Below, one piece after another: positions 1 to 13,352 of a stretch of DNA of 64,000 nucleotides. The stretch comes from Rhabdornis inornatus (taxonomy: Eukaryota > Chordata > Aves > Passeriformes > Rhabdornithidae): assembly GCA_013397075.1 (NCBI GenBank), contig VWZS01009593.1, positions 336,318-400,317 on the forward strand, in the 5' to 3' direction. The notes below the pieces were generated by a model, which saw only the letters and a list, made by a program, of their open reading frames with translations, was not told the DNA's origin and ran no database searches. The first letter of the stretch is position 1; each line of letters begins with the position of its first letter. Made by a program: the position numbers and the translations under genes.

Positions 1-1139
1 CAGCTGCAGTGTAGAATATTGTAAATATTGTCATGTTATAATGAATATCATCACATTATTTCGTGTAGTCATTATAAAAATCTCTTAATGATGAATCTTC
101 ATTTATACATTAATGATGCTTTTGACTTCAAGGTACAAACCATCATTAACATCCACATTCAACATACAATCTTCACTCATAACAACAAAAAACCCCAACT
201 GAACAAAATAGAAGAAAAAAGTTTCCTGCATCAAATCCAAAAATAGCATCATCACAATATAGAACAGAAGAGCAAATTACAAAAAATCCACCCCTGGACC
301 CTTCACTACAATTATGATACAAATTCTCTACTATCATTCTACTTCATAACACGGTTTAATACTTGTTTTGCCCATTATTTTTCCCAATTTGTATGCCTTT
401 TAGCAGTCATACAAGGCCAGTAGGATTGTGTTCAGAACAGTAAAGCAACGTTAGCATGAATTGAAACTGAGCACATTAAACCCCTGATTGTATAAGCAAA
501 GGCTTTATACATGCAATTCCTTAATGCATCATAAAGAGAAGTTGATCAAACTTGTAAAAAGAGCTCATTTTCTTTTAACCTCAACAAGTTAGTGTTCTTC
601 TAATCAGTGCTAGACACCTTTTCTGAAAACTATAAACATATATGGATGTTGTTCCAGATAACATTGTAAACCTTTTATCTGTTCCTTAGTTTAAAAACTT
701 CGTAATTCCTGTATATCTGCATTTCACTGCAATATCAAAGAGTTATAACTATTCCAACCAATACCATACAAAGAACAGTATTTTCTGGGTAATGCTGAAG
801 CTATTATAATATAGCTCCTAGTACTACAATCTGCCCATGATGAATCTAACTCAGAGTATAGTACTTTCAGTGGTATATTACAGAAGTTCAGAAACAATGT
901 CCAACTTATACTTTGAAATAAAATTGCTTGCTTAACCTAACATTACTTCTTTGCATTCTTATTACTGGTATAATACTAATGTACCACCAACAAACAGGTA
1001 TTCCTGGTTATGGCCTTATATAAAAGTTCATATTTAATTTTAAATAATTGACCTGTTCTTAATTATTGTTTTCACACTGTATCTTCAGAGTATTTAAATA
1101 TTTGAGAAGAGAGATAAATATGCAAAGTGTGGTAATTTA

Positions 1140-2140
1140 ACTTTGGCTGGCTGTCAGATGCTCACCAAGTCACTTCATCACTACCCCTCAGCAGCACAGA
1201 ATGAGAAAACTGGATGAAAAAGTCCATGGGTCAAGATAAAGACAGGGAGATTGCTCACTAATTACTGTCATGGGCAAAACAAATTCAGTCTAGGGGAAAT
1301 TAATTTTATCTACTGACAATTAAAAATTGAGTAGGAAAGTAACAAATAAGAACAAAACTAAACTCACCATCATCCCAGCCTCTTTCTCCATGGGCTCAAA
1401 TTCACTTTTTTGTTCCTGACTCTTCTGCCCCCTTCTCTCGCCCAAACTGGCAAAGGGGAACAGCAAATGGGGACTGCAGTCAGTTTGTAACACTTCGTCT
1501 GTGCTGCTTCTTCCTCCTCATGCTCTTTCCCTGCTACAGAATTAGGGCCCTCCCATAGGGTGTTTCTTTGCACCCTTCTCCAACTCAGGACTCTCCCACA
1601 GGCTGCAGTTATTCAAAATCTGTTTCAGTATTCTCCTCGCATAGGGTCACAGGTCCTGCCAGAAACCTGTTCACCCCTGGGCTCTCCACGGGATCACAAT
1701 TTCCTTCAGGCACACTCACCTCTTTAGGCACAGGTTCTGCTCAGACCACAGGTGGATTTCTGCTCCACCATGGACCTCTATGAGCTGTAGGGGACAACCT
1801 GCATCAATGGCACTCTCCAGAGGCTCCAGGGAAATCTGTGCTCCAGCACGGAGCACCTTCTTCTGCACTCCTTCTGCTCTACCTATAGTGGCTGTGGGGT
1901 TATTTCTCTTGGGTATTCTCATTCATCTCCTTCAGCTGTTGTATACCTTTTTTTGCCCTTATGCACATAAGTTATCACAGAGGTACCACCAGCATGCCTG
2001 ATTTGCTCAGCTGTGTTCTGTAATGGGTCTGTCTTGGAGCCAGCTAGAACTGTCTCAGTCTGATATGGGGGCAACTTCTGATCTCTTCCTATAGAAATCA
2101 CCCCTACAGCCATCCTGCTACTGAAACTTTGTAAATAAAA
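1140..2140 (-). mobile_element. Avian endogenous-retrovirus LTR-type repeat (family 1)
   Basis: This GC-richer block stands out from AT-rich intron. It contains features of a common avian LTR family: a start like TTGGCTGGCTGTCAGATG, several degenerate 'CTCC(A/C)C-GGG' units between 1530 and 1860, the segment TTATCACAGAGGTACCACCAG near 1972, and an end near 'CTGCTACTGAAACTTTG'. The same family appears in the opposite orientation at 55600-56385: 'GTGTTCTGTAATGGGTCTG' near 2011 aligns with the reverse complement of bases around 55710-55740. No intact retroviral coding region is present; the small open frames are chance. The strand is inferred from the orientation of related LTRs and is uncertain. 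The left boundary is approximate. Confidence 0.65.
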
Positions 2141-2507
2141 TCAAAATGCATGTACTAATCAAATCAAACTGAAGCATGCATATACTGAATTATTTTACTG
2201 AACCAGCAGAGGTTAAACCTATGAGTTCTGATTCATCCCCAAGTATTAAAACTGTGTGTATTCTTATTTGGTGTTATCATTCAGGTACTAGGACAGTTTT
2301 CATGTGGTCATATGCTATTTTGCAGTATTTACAGTTTCAGGGAAAAAAAAATCAGTGTATAACAACACTTAAGCACATTTTTTTTTAACTATAGCAGGCA
2401 TGGTCTCTGACTAAAGAGAGGGTCAATTTTATTTTCATTAGAATTGGAATTTTTCATATATGGAGTAACTTGTTCTTTTTACTGTTTTGAGAGAAAGGAA
2501 AACAACT

Positions 2508-2972
2508 GCCCCTGCCCAGTACAAGCAAAATAGGCAGCTACTGGAGAGAGCGCACTGAAGGGGCACTAAGAAGATTAAGGGATTGGAACTTCTTTCATAT
2601 AAGGTTGAGACAGCTGGTCTTGCTTACCATAAAGAAGAAGAGGATCACTGGACCTCAACGTCTACAAACTCCTGATGGGAGGATGTAAAGAAGATGAAAC
2701 CAAACTCTTTCCAGTGGTGCCCAGTGACAGGACTGGAGGCAATGGGCACAGACTAAAACACAGGAGGTTCTTTCTAAATATCAGGAAGCAGTTTTTCCCT
2801 ATGGCAGTGAGTGAGCACTGGCTCTGGTTGCCCAGAGAGGTTATGGAGTCGCCATCTGCGATATTCAGGACTGTCTGGGCAGCTGCCTCTAGGTCATTCT
2901 GTTGAGCAGTGGAGCTGAACTACAGAATTTCCGGAGGTTCATTCCAACCTCAATCATTGTATGACTCTGTCA
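2508..2972 (+). mobile_element. CR1 LINE 3' fragment
   Basis: The order of segments is that of the last part of CR1 ORF2 and its 3' end: CAGTACAAG, CTGGAGAGAGCGCACTGAAGG, AAGGGATTGGAACTTCT, GTGGTGCCCAGTGACAGGA, AACACAGGAGGTTC, GTTGCCCAGAGAGGTTATGG, and a decayed tail 'CCTCAATCATTGTATGACTC'. It is truncated at its 5' end, as most CR1 copies are, and lies antisense to the host gene. Confidence 0.85.
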
Positions 2973-4888
2973 ACCACACTGACAACCAGAGACAAAGCAT
3001 TTGTTCAATTAATTTTCTGCAGTTCAATAAATGCACAAACTGGAGATTTTAAAGGAAAATAATACTCAGGAGTAATGTTTTTGAATATTCCCATAAAAAA
3101 TATTTTTGGTAAAAATGAAGTTCTGAGGTTTTCAAGCTGACAGTGCATCACCATCTTGTGAATTGGCAGGGAGGGAGGGGGAAGGCAGCATTAAGACATG
3201 GATACCACCAGCAGAGTGTAATCCCGAGTGGCAATCTACAAGTCATTAATATCTTAAACTGGCAGTCATCTGTGACTTGCCAGTAAAAACATACCAGTTT
3301 GTGAGCTCAAGGGTTTGCTTCTGCCAATGGTAGAATGTCCAAAATCTTATTTGGCTTTTTTTGTTATGTAGACCTGCCCTTTAAGAAAGGAAACCATTTT
3401 ATGCAGAATATGGCCTTATGGGTCTCAAATTCATTCAACCCCTCACTGGAGAAGTTCAGGCCATTTAGAGAACTTGTACAAAGTGTAGTAGCTGTTTCGT
3501 ATCCTCAAATAGTATAACACTAAATTCTCTCAGCTGGCACAATTGACAAAACTTTCAGAAATTCTAGATGTGTATACAGATTTCATCTTGCTCACAATAG
3601 TTTTAATTAAAGAAATAAAAATATGAAAAATCTTTGGGATGAGAAATGGATCTTAACTTTTTGCCCGTCTGTGGAACAGAGACTGAATAATTTTTCAAGG
3701 ACTCTTGGCACATTTTAATGGCCTATAAATTGGATAAATTTGATTAGCAGTCCTTGGAACAAGGATCAAATAAACAAAAAACCTCCCCCCCCAAACACAT
3801 TTAAAATTTTCATTATCAAATTCTAATCAGTTGTATAAATATTCTTTTTTCTTCTTATGCTCCACCAAAGTGGAGCATAAGGATGGCTTCCAGACAGGAC
3901 TTTTTAAAATTAAGTGAGAAATCACCAGTGTAGCTACATGGTTTTTGAAACTTTGAAAATAGTCAGGTTTTCACTGAGTCCTCTGACAAATTCAAGTGCA
4001 AAGGAGTGGGCCTTATAGGCCTGTCTGATCAGTTAATGGAATATGATGCAGATGGCAATATAAAACAAAATTTAGAGGCAGAATATATCCCTGTACCAGC
4101 AAACACAGGTAATAATAGTCTTTTACAAAACATTCTGGAGCTGCACAGCTAATTTATATTTTATTACATCTAAACAAGTCCATTACACTCAGTTAACACA
4201 AAATGATACACCTGGAAATAGAATATAGCCATTGCTGCCAGGTGTCTAGCTCTTGAAATTAAAGACAACTGGTGTCATAACTTAGCTTTATTGCTCTACT
4301 TTGACTCATCTGACATTATCAGAACTCTCAGTACTTTTGTTTTAAAATGTAGGTATAAAGTACATGGGATTTTAATACAGTGGTTCAGACAATGGAATAA
4401 ACATCTTCAGAGCAGTTCCTCATGAAGGGAAAATGAATTCAAGAACTTCAGTGATTTCTCACACACTAGAAGGCCAAACATGATATAAACAGACTTATAC
4501 ACAAAGCTCTTCTGCTTATTACACAATGTTAGTGGGCCCATGAAATTGCCTCATACCATTGGATAGTTGCTTCTGGAAACTAAGAGAATCACATAAAAAC
4601 ATGATAGCATCTACTCGGCATACAAAAAGTAAAACAATCTTAGGGGAAACAAGAGGTTTTAACATCTGTCCATACTCATCTGGTATCAGACATTTCTTTA
4701 AAATACCTGAAATGCACCTAGTAAAAAACCTGGACTATAGAGATAAATTATATTAGTGAAAAATGTTATGGTCTATGTGTGCTTTTGTTTGGTCGCTTTA
4801 GGGTTGGGGGAATGGAAGCGGAGGAGGGTTGGTTTTTTTATTTGTTTTTTTTTTTTTTTTTTAAGAAAAGTCAGAATATTAAACTTAC

Positions 4889-5010
4889 CTTATTAGTATT
4901 GATAGCTGTGATGACCCACACACACTGAGCATTGCTGTCATACTGAAATGGAAAATTGGGTGATGCAAAAGTGCCTCCAGGCCCCTGAAGATTGGATCCA
5001 CAAGTTTTGA
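4889..5010 (-). CDS. CSMD3: CSMD3 exon F: start of CUB domain (CUB3)
   Basis: This 122 bp exon starts in phase 1 (first two bases TC, giving Val with the G from exon E) and ends in phase 0. It encodes V-KTCGSNLQGPGG, then TFASPNFPFQYDSNAQC, then VWVITAINTNK. This is the N-terminal third of a CUB domain: the first conserved Cys (KTC), the 'SPNFP..Y' signature, and the second Cys before the hydrophobic strand (QCVWVI). CUB domains are extracellular beta-sandwich binding modules. The acceptor is TTTTTGCAG and the donor AAG|GTAAGT is close to consensus. The remainder of the domain must lie on exons beyond position 1. The frame is open throughout. Confidence 0.93.
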
Positions 5011-7281
5011 CTGCAAAAAGAATACTCACCTTTTAATTCATACAGAAAATACATGTAGCAGATTCATAAATCGATCTCTAACTTACTCTGATTATATGAA
5101 GAATTAAAATACTACTGAAAAAAGACAGAACCACCTCTTACAAGACAATACAATATCCACATTTAATTATTTTGACAAAATAAAATGGACCTTCTCTTGT
5201 GTCTAAGCATATATTTTTAAAAACATTTGAAAGTATTTGGAAGAAAAACAGTAACTACAGTAACAGAAACTGCCCTATTTATTTTTAAAATTCTTCAAGG
5301 ACTGACTTATGCCACCTTCACTAATGTCTTGAAAGACAAATTTAAATAGTAGAAAAAAAAAGATCACTTTTATCACTGTGCATATATGCTTTTCTTGTGC
5401 ATATGTGTTGGTGTATGGCATGTCAGCATTTTTTTCTCCTGACTCCTGTACGACCCATTGAATCAATGCCCAAAGCACTGAAAAGTTTAAAGGAAGCTTA
5501 TAAAAGTTAGACTAACACAAAACAGTGCTATCTATTTCTAAAGATTACAAAGGGTATTTATTTTCAAAGCAAAGTCTGTATGGTTATTTACAATAGCATG
5601 TCAGGTAAAATAAACCTATTATTTATGTAGCTTGCATCTCTGTCATAAATAATACAAAGGATATAAACTGTGTCCTTTGTGCTTTTAAATGACACTTTTA
5701 AGGCACTAAATTCCTACTCTGTTGAAGCCAATAACAATTTTATTGTTCTTTCCTTGATATTCAGATCTTTGCTGAATGCTCTACTGGTTAACTTTTCCTG
5801 TATGAAGACGTAAAACTGACAAGCAACCTCAAGTAAACATGAGCCTATCCAATTTCTCCAGTGATTATTATGACACCACACAAACTGCAAAAGATAAAGT
5901 ACTATTTCTTCCACTGTATTCTGATAGACCATCTTGCATAATTGAATAAGATATTGACACTTAGATATGTGAAATAATCCTAGAGTTGCATTGCACTTTC
6001 ACAAAGCATGTTTATTTGATCAATACTGAACATAGGAAGATTCAGCTGCTGCTGGATGAAAGCTTGTTCCTTCCCTCACATTAGCCTCTAGAAAGAATGT
6101 CACTTTTGCATGACCCTCAGAGAAACAATGCTCTAGTGATGAGTACGTTCAAAGTCACACCAGATGCCTGGAAAGAAGTAGAAGGTAGAGAGGTGAGAGG
6201 AAGGCTCCTCATTTAGGATCAGAAGCTGAAGACACTTTTAGGGTCATGAGTGAGACTAATGCCAAGCATGGCTTTTTGTCTATATATTTAATAAGAAATT
6301 GTATGACTCCTAGCAGCTCGTATCTGTATGTGGGAAGTAAGTTGGGAGGGGAAAAACAGTCATTGTTCTAGACAATTTGCTGCTCCATCTGAACATGTGA
6401 GTCCTCCTTTGGGGCAGAGTTGGGATGTAAAGCACAGCTCCTTTGCCTGTGTGCTGCAGAATAGTTATGAGCTCTGTTTGCTGCCTTTTCTTGGTGTACC
6501 CACATAGTGAAAGTCTCAAAGGAACCATGTTGTTCTACAGTGGAATGAAATCTAGAGGTCTTTGACCTCTAATGTCTATTATTTATACTGATTTTAAGTA
6601 TTCCTAACAGACACTTGCTTTCAGTACTTTAAGTTTGAGATCCAGAAAAAAAAAAAACGTTGCAGTTAGGACAATTTCTGTGTATTTGTGCACACTAATA
6701 TTTTCATTATATATATTAATATCTGATATGTACTGACACTCTAATTCCTTGATTCAGGTATTCATCATACTACTTGCCACTGTACTAGGTCATCAAACAT
6801 TTTCATCAAAATTCCTTTATGCTTTTCTTCTTTTACTGAATATTTTGCCCTTTATACATTTGCTCAAGGTCAAAAACAGGTGTAGACTTACTTCTCCACT
6901 ACTTACCTATTCTAAATTCAAGAATTTCTTATCTGTTTATAAAATGTGTAATGAAGAAGCTTCATGAAATACCAATTTTATATTAAATTACTGCAATTTT
7001 AATATCCATCTTGATAAGTCCTAATATTTAGTGTGGGATAGGTTTTGTCAGCTCCTTATAAAGTAAAATTCATAATGTAAGTATTCTAGTTAAACAAACA
7101 TACTGAAATATAAAGTTCATGTTAAACAAAACAGCATAGGTGAATCCTTCTTTACTAAGAAAGTGGGGACATTAGGATTAAAATTTCAGGTACTTACAAA
7201 AAAAATTAATAGGATTGGCTATCAAATAGTGGATAGATGCCAAAGGGAATAATCACTGTGAGGGTAAGAATTTCTGTTTAC
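5011..7281 (-). other. CSMD3: Intron between exons E and F
   Basis: This 2.27 kb AT-rich intron is bounded by donor GTAAAC (7281-7276) and acceptor TTTTTGCAG just above 5010. I found no clear repeat, RNA gene or extra exon in it. A short purine run lies near 6645-6657. Confidence 0.8.
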
Positions 7282-7406
7282 CTTTACACACAGGTCTATG
7301 ATCACTCCATGCAGCAAAAACTTCAGCTATCCTCTGACAGGTGATACTTTTGGAACCTTGTAGCACATAATCTTCGTCACAGGAGAACTGTACTGTTGCT
7401 CCCAAG
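7282..7406 (-). CDS. CSMD3: CSMD3 exon E: C-terminal part of Sushi domain
   Basis: This 125 bp exon starts in phase 2 (one base C completing AGC, Ser, with exon D) and ends in phase 1. It encodes LGATVQFSCDEDYVL, QGSKSITCQRIAEVF, then AAWSDHRPVCK. It carries the second, third and fourth cysteines of a Sushi/CCP domain (FSC, ITC, PVC) and the conserved Trp before the last Cys (AAWSDHRPVC). Combined with exon D, the four-cysteine domain is complete. Sushi domains are rigid extracellular spacer and binding modules, also found in complement regulators. The acceptor is TTTGATTTTAG and the donor AAAG|GTAAAC. No lesion is visible. Confidence 0.95.
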
Positions 7407-8445
7407 CTAAAATCAAACAATGACATAAAAAGAAGCATTTTTTAATAAATAGATAGCAGTCCATTTTTTCCATCCCTTTAGATATGAGGACGGTCTTGAC
7501 AAACAATACAAATATGTAATCCAGAAATTTCTGCTCTCAATAGTGAAGGCTGAAGGCTATGTACTAGCATGATAGAGCACAATGTCCAGCCCTCTCTGGC
7601 CCCACTTTGGCTGGAGCTGGTTTACCTCTTTTGACAGTCATTTGGAGGTCAAGTGACTATTTACTGACCTAACTTCAGATCTCCATGTAGCAAAAATTTG
7701 ACCAGCCTAGACATTGTGTAACTAAAAGTAGTTATTTATGTTAATTGAAGCTAGGAAAGAATATGAAAGTGATACAAGGGAACCAACTAGAAGAAAAGTC
7801 AAAAGGTCAACTACAAGACTGAAAAAGAAATCCCCATTATAAACACTTTATTTCTCCCAGTAAAGACTTCAAGATATAAATAATACATTGTGAATACCCC
7901 CCATCCCTGATTCTTCTTGAGGAAATCTGCTGCTTTTGACTTTAGAACTGGGGTGCATTGGAAGGGGGAGCACAATACCAGAGAAAAGAGCTAGACCTTA
8001 ATAATGTTTCTTGTATTTAAAAAGTAGTGTATTATTAGTAAGTGCATCCTATATTAATTTGGATTATTATAAAAATACTAGTTATAGCATTGTTTTATAT
8101 TTTGATTAGTAAGTTAAGATTTTAATTAAGATTGCAATGAGGTGTTAACTTCCTAGAAGTGGTCTCTGTACTCTTGCTAGTAACAAGATTCTGAATGCAA
8201 CATCTACTAGATGATGAAAGTTACACAGTGAATATGAGGATTTGCTTATTTAACTGGCATATGTTTCTAAAATTAACGGGAGAAAATAAGAGATTTCTAA
8301 AAACATATTTCTAGGTGTTTAGCTGTGATTATTTATGAAGTTACAATGCTGGCTTGAAAAGTTTTGTACTTTTTCATATGAAGCTGACATCTGGTGCTGG
8401 AACCTGTGCAGGACAAAATGAAAAATAAGTCCAGAAGAAAAATTT

Positions 8446-8560
8446 TGGTTGTTTGTTTTGTTTTGTTTTTTGTTTGTTTGATTTTTTTTTCTTGATTGTT
8501 TGGTTGCTTTTTGTTGTTGGGGATTTTTCGTTTGGTTTTTTTGTTGTTCATTAAGTTTTT
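8446..8560. repeat. G/T-rich low-complexity tract
   Basis: The plus strand here is made of GTTTGTTTT-type units mixed with runs of T (for example GTTTTGTTTTGTTTTTTG and GTTTGGTTTTTTTG). It gives spurious Lys/Asn/Gln-rich open frames on the minus strand (about 8319-8666). It is probably an old poly(A)-like or microsatellite tract; no parent element is recognisable beside it. Confidence 0.75.
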
Positions 8561-10598
8561 CTGAGAGGATGATTGGGGTGGGGGGAAGAGAGAAAAGGTG
8601 GGTTCTGTTTGGAAAAGTTGAATAAATCAATACATAAATGTATATTCTTGAGATAATTCTTTTCATTTAATATCATCATGGTTTTAAATCCTGGTCACAG
8701 CTGAAAATACTCAATACATCAGGCCTTTTTCTGACATCAGTATCTTCATAATTTCAGCGTGCTGTTTTTAAAGGCTTGTCTGTCACAGCTGCAAAGTGTA
8801 AAACCTTTTTTCTATACACATGACTTGCAAGGTCTTGGCTACACTGTGAATACAGTTCTCTGGGTATTTTAAGATTAAATGTGCAGTAACTCCCCAAGAG
8901 TTTGTTACAGTAGCCTTCCTTTATAACACTGTAAGCCATGGAGTTATCTGACCCTCCTCAGATGGATGACATCTTTCTGTCTTTGATACCTCACATACTG
9001 GTAAAAAAAATGGTTCGTAAATCTCTCTAAGCAAAGTGTCAATATTTACTTGTCTGGAATCTTCAAATCTGCATTTGATCCCACAAGATGTGACATTCAT
9101 TTTTGCCAAAAGACATTCTAAAATTAATTTTTCTCCGAGGGGTTTGTCTTGCAAAGAACAAAGTCTGTTTTTCTTTCCTTACAGATGGCCATTTTAATGC
9201 TGCAATTCTTCAATTCACAAAGGCAGAGAGAAAAACAAAAAGGCTGAGCACACATTCCAGAGAATAACTTTTGTTAGTAATCTATTGAAATTCACCTATG
9301 ATGAAAAAAGCTACTAAAGAAGATTGACATTTATCAAAAGAAGAATTAACTTAACGGAATTAAAGATGCTAGGTATTTGAAAAAAAATGGTGTCAGCACA
9401 AAATAGCTGATGAAATCTGGGGAGTACCTGGGCCTTACAGAGACATAGATAGTGAGAAAATGATTGCATGAAAGATGATACAGTCACCTGAACAGACATC
9501 TCAGAAAAGGATTTGATAGTGAATTAGAGCTCTATAAACTATTCCAAAATGGTTTTTCTTTGAGTAGGAATGTTTGTGAAAGAATGGGATAAAGAATAGC
9601 TGCAGAATCCACCAAAAAAGGAGACAGAAAAGTGAAAAACTGAAAAAAAAAAAGTAAACATAATGCAAAGGCCCTTGCAATGTAAGGATAAAAGGTTTTC
9701 ATAGGTTACTGAGGAAAAAGAGCCACCAGGCAAATCATATAGTTGGAGGATATTTCAAAACTGTGAAACACAAGGATTATCTGAAACTAATGTAAAAATT
9801 ATGCACAGCTGCTACAGGGACTATACGGTTAGGAAAGTTCAAAAGGTAGCAGTTGGGAAGATAGGAGTATCTTTCTCAAGATTAGATTTTCATAATTATC
9901 TGCTTCAGAAAATCATGTTGAGAAAATCTGATTGTCTTTATTACTAGGAAAAGAAAGGAACACTTGAAGAAAAAAATAACATGGAAATATATTTCCTATG
10001 ACTAGGCATGGACTGATTTAAAGAGGAAATGCCAAGCAGAAAGTACGCCATTTACAAATAAATAATTTGTAAATTAAACTCCTGGTAAAAAAATTATAAC
10101 AGGCAAAAATCCCAGAAGTCTGAATGATTATGAGGACTGCACAAGAATGCTAATTATTTCTATCACTTTCAAAAGTATAAATAACACTCACATTATGAAG
10201 TCCACTTGTCCCAATCAGTTTTGATATTAAACTGGTATTTAATTGTATATGACTATAAACATATGACTGGACTCATAAACAGAATGAGACTGGATAATTT
10301 ACAAAATCTATGACACATATGATGTGTGAGTGAGACCTACTAAGGGCAATTAGATAAGCAGATGGTAAACTACCAGTCTAAGAAAGAAAATAGATGAATA
10401 GGAGATCAGTTCCTATGGAAGATCAGCTAAAAAAAGACAATAATAGAGAGCTTGTCAAAACAATGTTAAGAAAATATGTCTCTCAGGAACTTAAAAGCAT
10501 TGTCAAGATTACAATTTTTTAATATTTTTGTCATTATCTATCTATACACTCTTAAAAATGGAAAATCTTTCAATTCTTTCCAAATGTTCTAGTATCAG

Positions 10599-10690
10599 AG
10601 AACCACAGAATCACAGAATGTTCTGAGTTGGAAGGTACCCGCAAGGATCATGGAGTCCAACCCTTAAGTGAATGGCCCATACGGTGATTG
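10599..10690 (-). mobile_element. CR1 3' end, short fragment
   Basis: The sequence reads CCACAGAATCACAGAATG followed by TTCTGAGTTGGAAGGTACC, CAAGGATCATGGAGTCCAACCC. This is the reverse complement of the CR1 3' end including its octamer tail. It is only about 90 bases long, so it is a severely 5'-truncated insertion in the same orientation as the host gene. Confidence 0.85.
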
Positions 10691-12139
10691 AAGGAGAGAT
10701 TCTTCTTGTTTCTGATGATGGTATCTTTTTTTCCAATACCTTTAATCTGTGACCTAGAAGAATTCAGTTAGAAATTCATCTTTCTCTAAAAAAAGTTTGA
10801 TAACTTGAGTACTTGAGTACAAAAGGGTAAAGTGTCACTTCTCTCCATTGGAGATTTCATGAGGCACATGAGGTGAATATGATGAAGATTCCAAAAGGAC
10901 ATGCAAATTACCAGGAAATAATTATTAGCTCTAAGAAAAAATGAAAAAAAAAAAAAAAATAGGCCAAGGGTTTGATGAGGGTTTGTGTGGTGTGGTGATA
11001 TAGCAAAAAATTCAGTAGAGTTTTAAGTTTTTATTTTCTTTTTCTTTGACAGAATCTCAAATGATGGAAGGATCATGTTACAGGACAAGGAGAGATCCTT
11101 GATAGGATAAAATTGATGACATCTACTACATATCCAGAGGTACTGTAGGAGGACATGTGAGAGATTTGATCTCAGCCTTCTAGTATGTTACAGAGATAAA
11201 ATTTTTCAAGTGAGAAAATCAGATCATGGAAGATGGTTTTAGGGGAACCTCTGAACTGTGGGCAGGTATTATTTTAGAGAAAACTGGCAGAGTAGTCCGA
11301 AAATAGATTGTGGGAACAAATGACCAAAATTAGGGTGGAAAAAAAAAAAAGGAGGGTTTGATTTCCTGACTTACATTTGATCCAAACTACTTACCAGATG
11401 AAGTCCCCTAAAAGTGTGAGTAGACTATTTCTGCTTTGCAAATCTCAAGAGAACTGAAGCATGATATAGCTATGAAGTTGTTCGTTGTTGTATACAATAC
11501 AGATAGACATCACATCATTGAAAAAAATCTCAATAATAGTATGAAAATTTCAAAAAATTTCAGAAGCAGAATATATTTATAAAAATAAATTGTCTTTGGA
11601 TGCAGTCAATGGCCATTCAATTCCTTATGCTAACACTGAAAGTGATGAAAAGTTAATGCTCAGAGAAAATCTTTAGAATACAGGAAACATTTATAGTGCA
11701 TCTTTTGATCATTTGTGATTAATGAACTTTCTGAACTGGATCTACCAATTTAATTCAGTAGTCCCTGGGTGACTAAGTTAGACTTTTCAATGAGACCCTT
11801 GCTACCGCTAAGGCTGGTAAGGCACACTGGTAAGGAAAAAAGCTTCTTTGGGTATATTAGGCACAAAAGCAATTTCACATACAATGTGGGTTCATTTGTA
11901 AATGGATGAAGCAATGCTGTGGTGATGAAATCCAATATGGAATAGGCAGAAGCACTAAATGGCTTTTCTGCATCAATTTCTACAGCAGACGTGCTCCTAG
12001 GTATCTATATGTACCCACATAATTTGTGAAGAAGAGGGAATTCTGGGAGTCAAGAAGAGCCAATACTGGGAAACAACAGGTAAAAGAAAGCAGCTGTATT
12101 CAAGGGCAGGCAGCCAGATACCTTTCACCAAAGGCTGCT

Positions 12140-13352
12140 GAAAAATCTGAATGAGCCTGTGCAAGGTGCGTATCATCTATGAAAAACCATGATGAAATGT
12201 TCTGACTGATTGTAGAAAGGCTAACACTGCATGAACTTTTAAAAAGGGCAAGGAGATGCTAGGAATCTTACATTGATCTCTGGAAAGAAAATGTTCTCTA
12301 GTAAAGCATGAACTGGAAAGCAAGAGCACCTACACAAATTTACCAAAGCTGAATTATATTTGATCAACTTGATTGTCTTCTGTGACATAATGACTGGCTA
12401 CACGGCCCAGTGGTAGATGCAGCAGTGCTCAGTGTAACAGTGTTCAACATCTGCAATGTTTCTGAGAGCAGTGTGTTTTGAGAGCTGACAAAATACAAAC
12501 TGAATAGATATATATTCGAAATCAGCCTGGAAGCTGTGCTTAAAGAGTAGGAATCAATAACTTCATATTCAGCTGGTGGACAGCAATAATCTGAGCATTG
12601 GGAAATCAACACAGAGCCTGATGCTGTGTAATATTTTCGTCCTCAGCCTTGATTGGACACAGAATTTATGGATCCATATATTTATGAGTCAAACTAAAGT
12701 AGGAAAAGTAGCTGAAGGGCAGACCTTAAATCCAGAAGCCTCACAAAGTCCATCACCGGGCAAACAGAAACCTCACAAAACTCAACAAGCAGAGGTACAA
12801 TGATCTGCACTATTGATCAGTAACATATTCTCATCCCGAATAAAACAAACTGTATATAGAAGTGGTGGCAGCAGATCAAGTGAAATTGTTACACAGCTGG
12901 TGAAGCTGTGTCTGCATTATTAAGCCAAATTTTTTTGCCTCCCACTTCAAGAGAAAGCTTGGAAAAACTTGAGTTCAAAGATTAGTCAGAGGCTGAAAGC
13001 ACATGACCTACAGTAAAAAGTTAAGGCAGCTAGGTTTAATTAGTCTGACAGAGAGAAAGTTAAGATTTCAGGAGCCATTACAAAGATAATGAGGCCAAAC
13101 TTTTCTAAATATGCCAGATAATATAAAAGGGACAGTTTGGAAGATTCATATTTTACTTTACAAGAAATTTCCTTCAGTAAAGGAGGGCAGAGCTGGAAGA
13201 GCATACTCAAACTTGTGAAATCTGTAATCTTGGGAGTTGTCAGGACTGGCTAAACAAAGCCACAGCTGATCTGACTAGTCCTGCTTTGAGCAGGAGGATG
13301 GACTGGACGCCCTCTGAAGGACCCTTCCAATCAATATTTCTATGACTCATAT
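12140..13352 (+). mobile_element. Ancient, highly diverged CR1 (ORF2 part to 3' end)
   Basis: Scattered similarities follow the order of CR1 ORF2 through to the 3' end. Near 12213 there is a counterpart of the 'AAAGGCTAACACTGC..TTTTAAAAAGGGCAAG' segment. Near 12385 'ACATAATGACTGGCTACACGG' is seen. Near 12600-12700 come 'CTGTGTAATATTTTCGTCC' and 'TTATGAGTCAAACT'. Near 13024 'GGCAGCTAGGTTTAATTAGTCTG' follows, and the end is 'GGACGCCCTCTGAAGGACCC' and 'TTTCTATGACTC'. No reading frame survives. Divergence is much higher than in the CR1 copies at 44-48 kb, so this is an older insertion. Boundaries are approximate, and the part before 12600 is less certain than the 3' end. Confidence 0.65.

Larger units (their letters stand above)
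1..4888 (-). other. CSMD3: Intron downstream of exon F (partial)
   Basis: Only the 5' part of this intron is in the window; it begins after the strong donor at 4888-4881 (GTAAGTTT in gene sense). No further CUB exon was found down to position 1. It holds an LTR-derived repeat at about 1140-2140, a CR1 fragment at about 2508-2972 and a T-rich run near 4833-4862. The rest is AT-rich sequence in which I see nothing specific. Confidence 0.7.

Noticed and set aside
8319..8666. Lys/Asn/Gln-rich open frame of 115 codons
   Set aside because: It is the translation of a GTTTT low-complexity tract.
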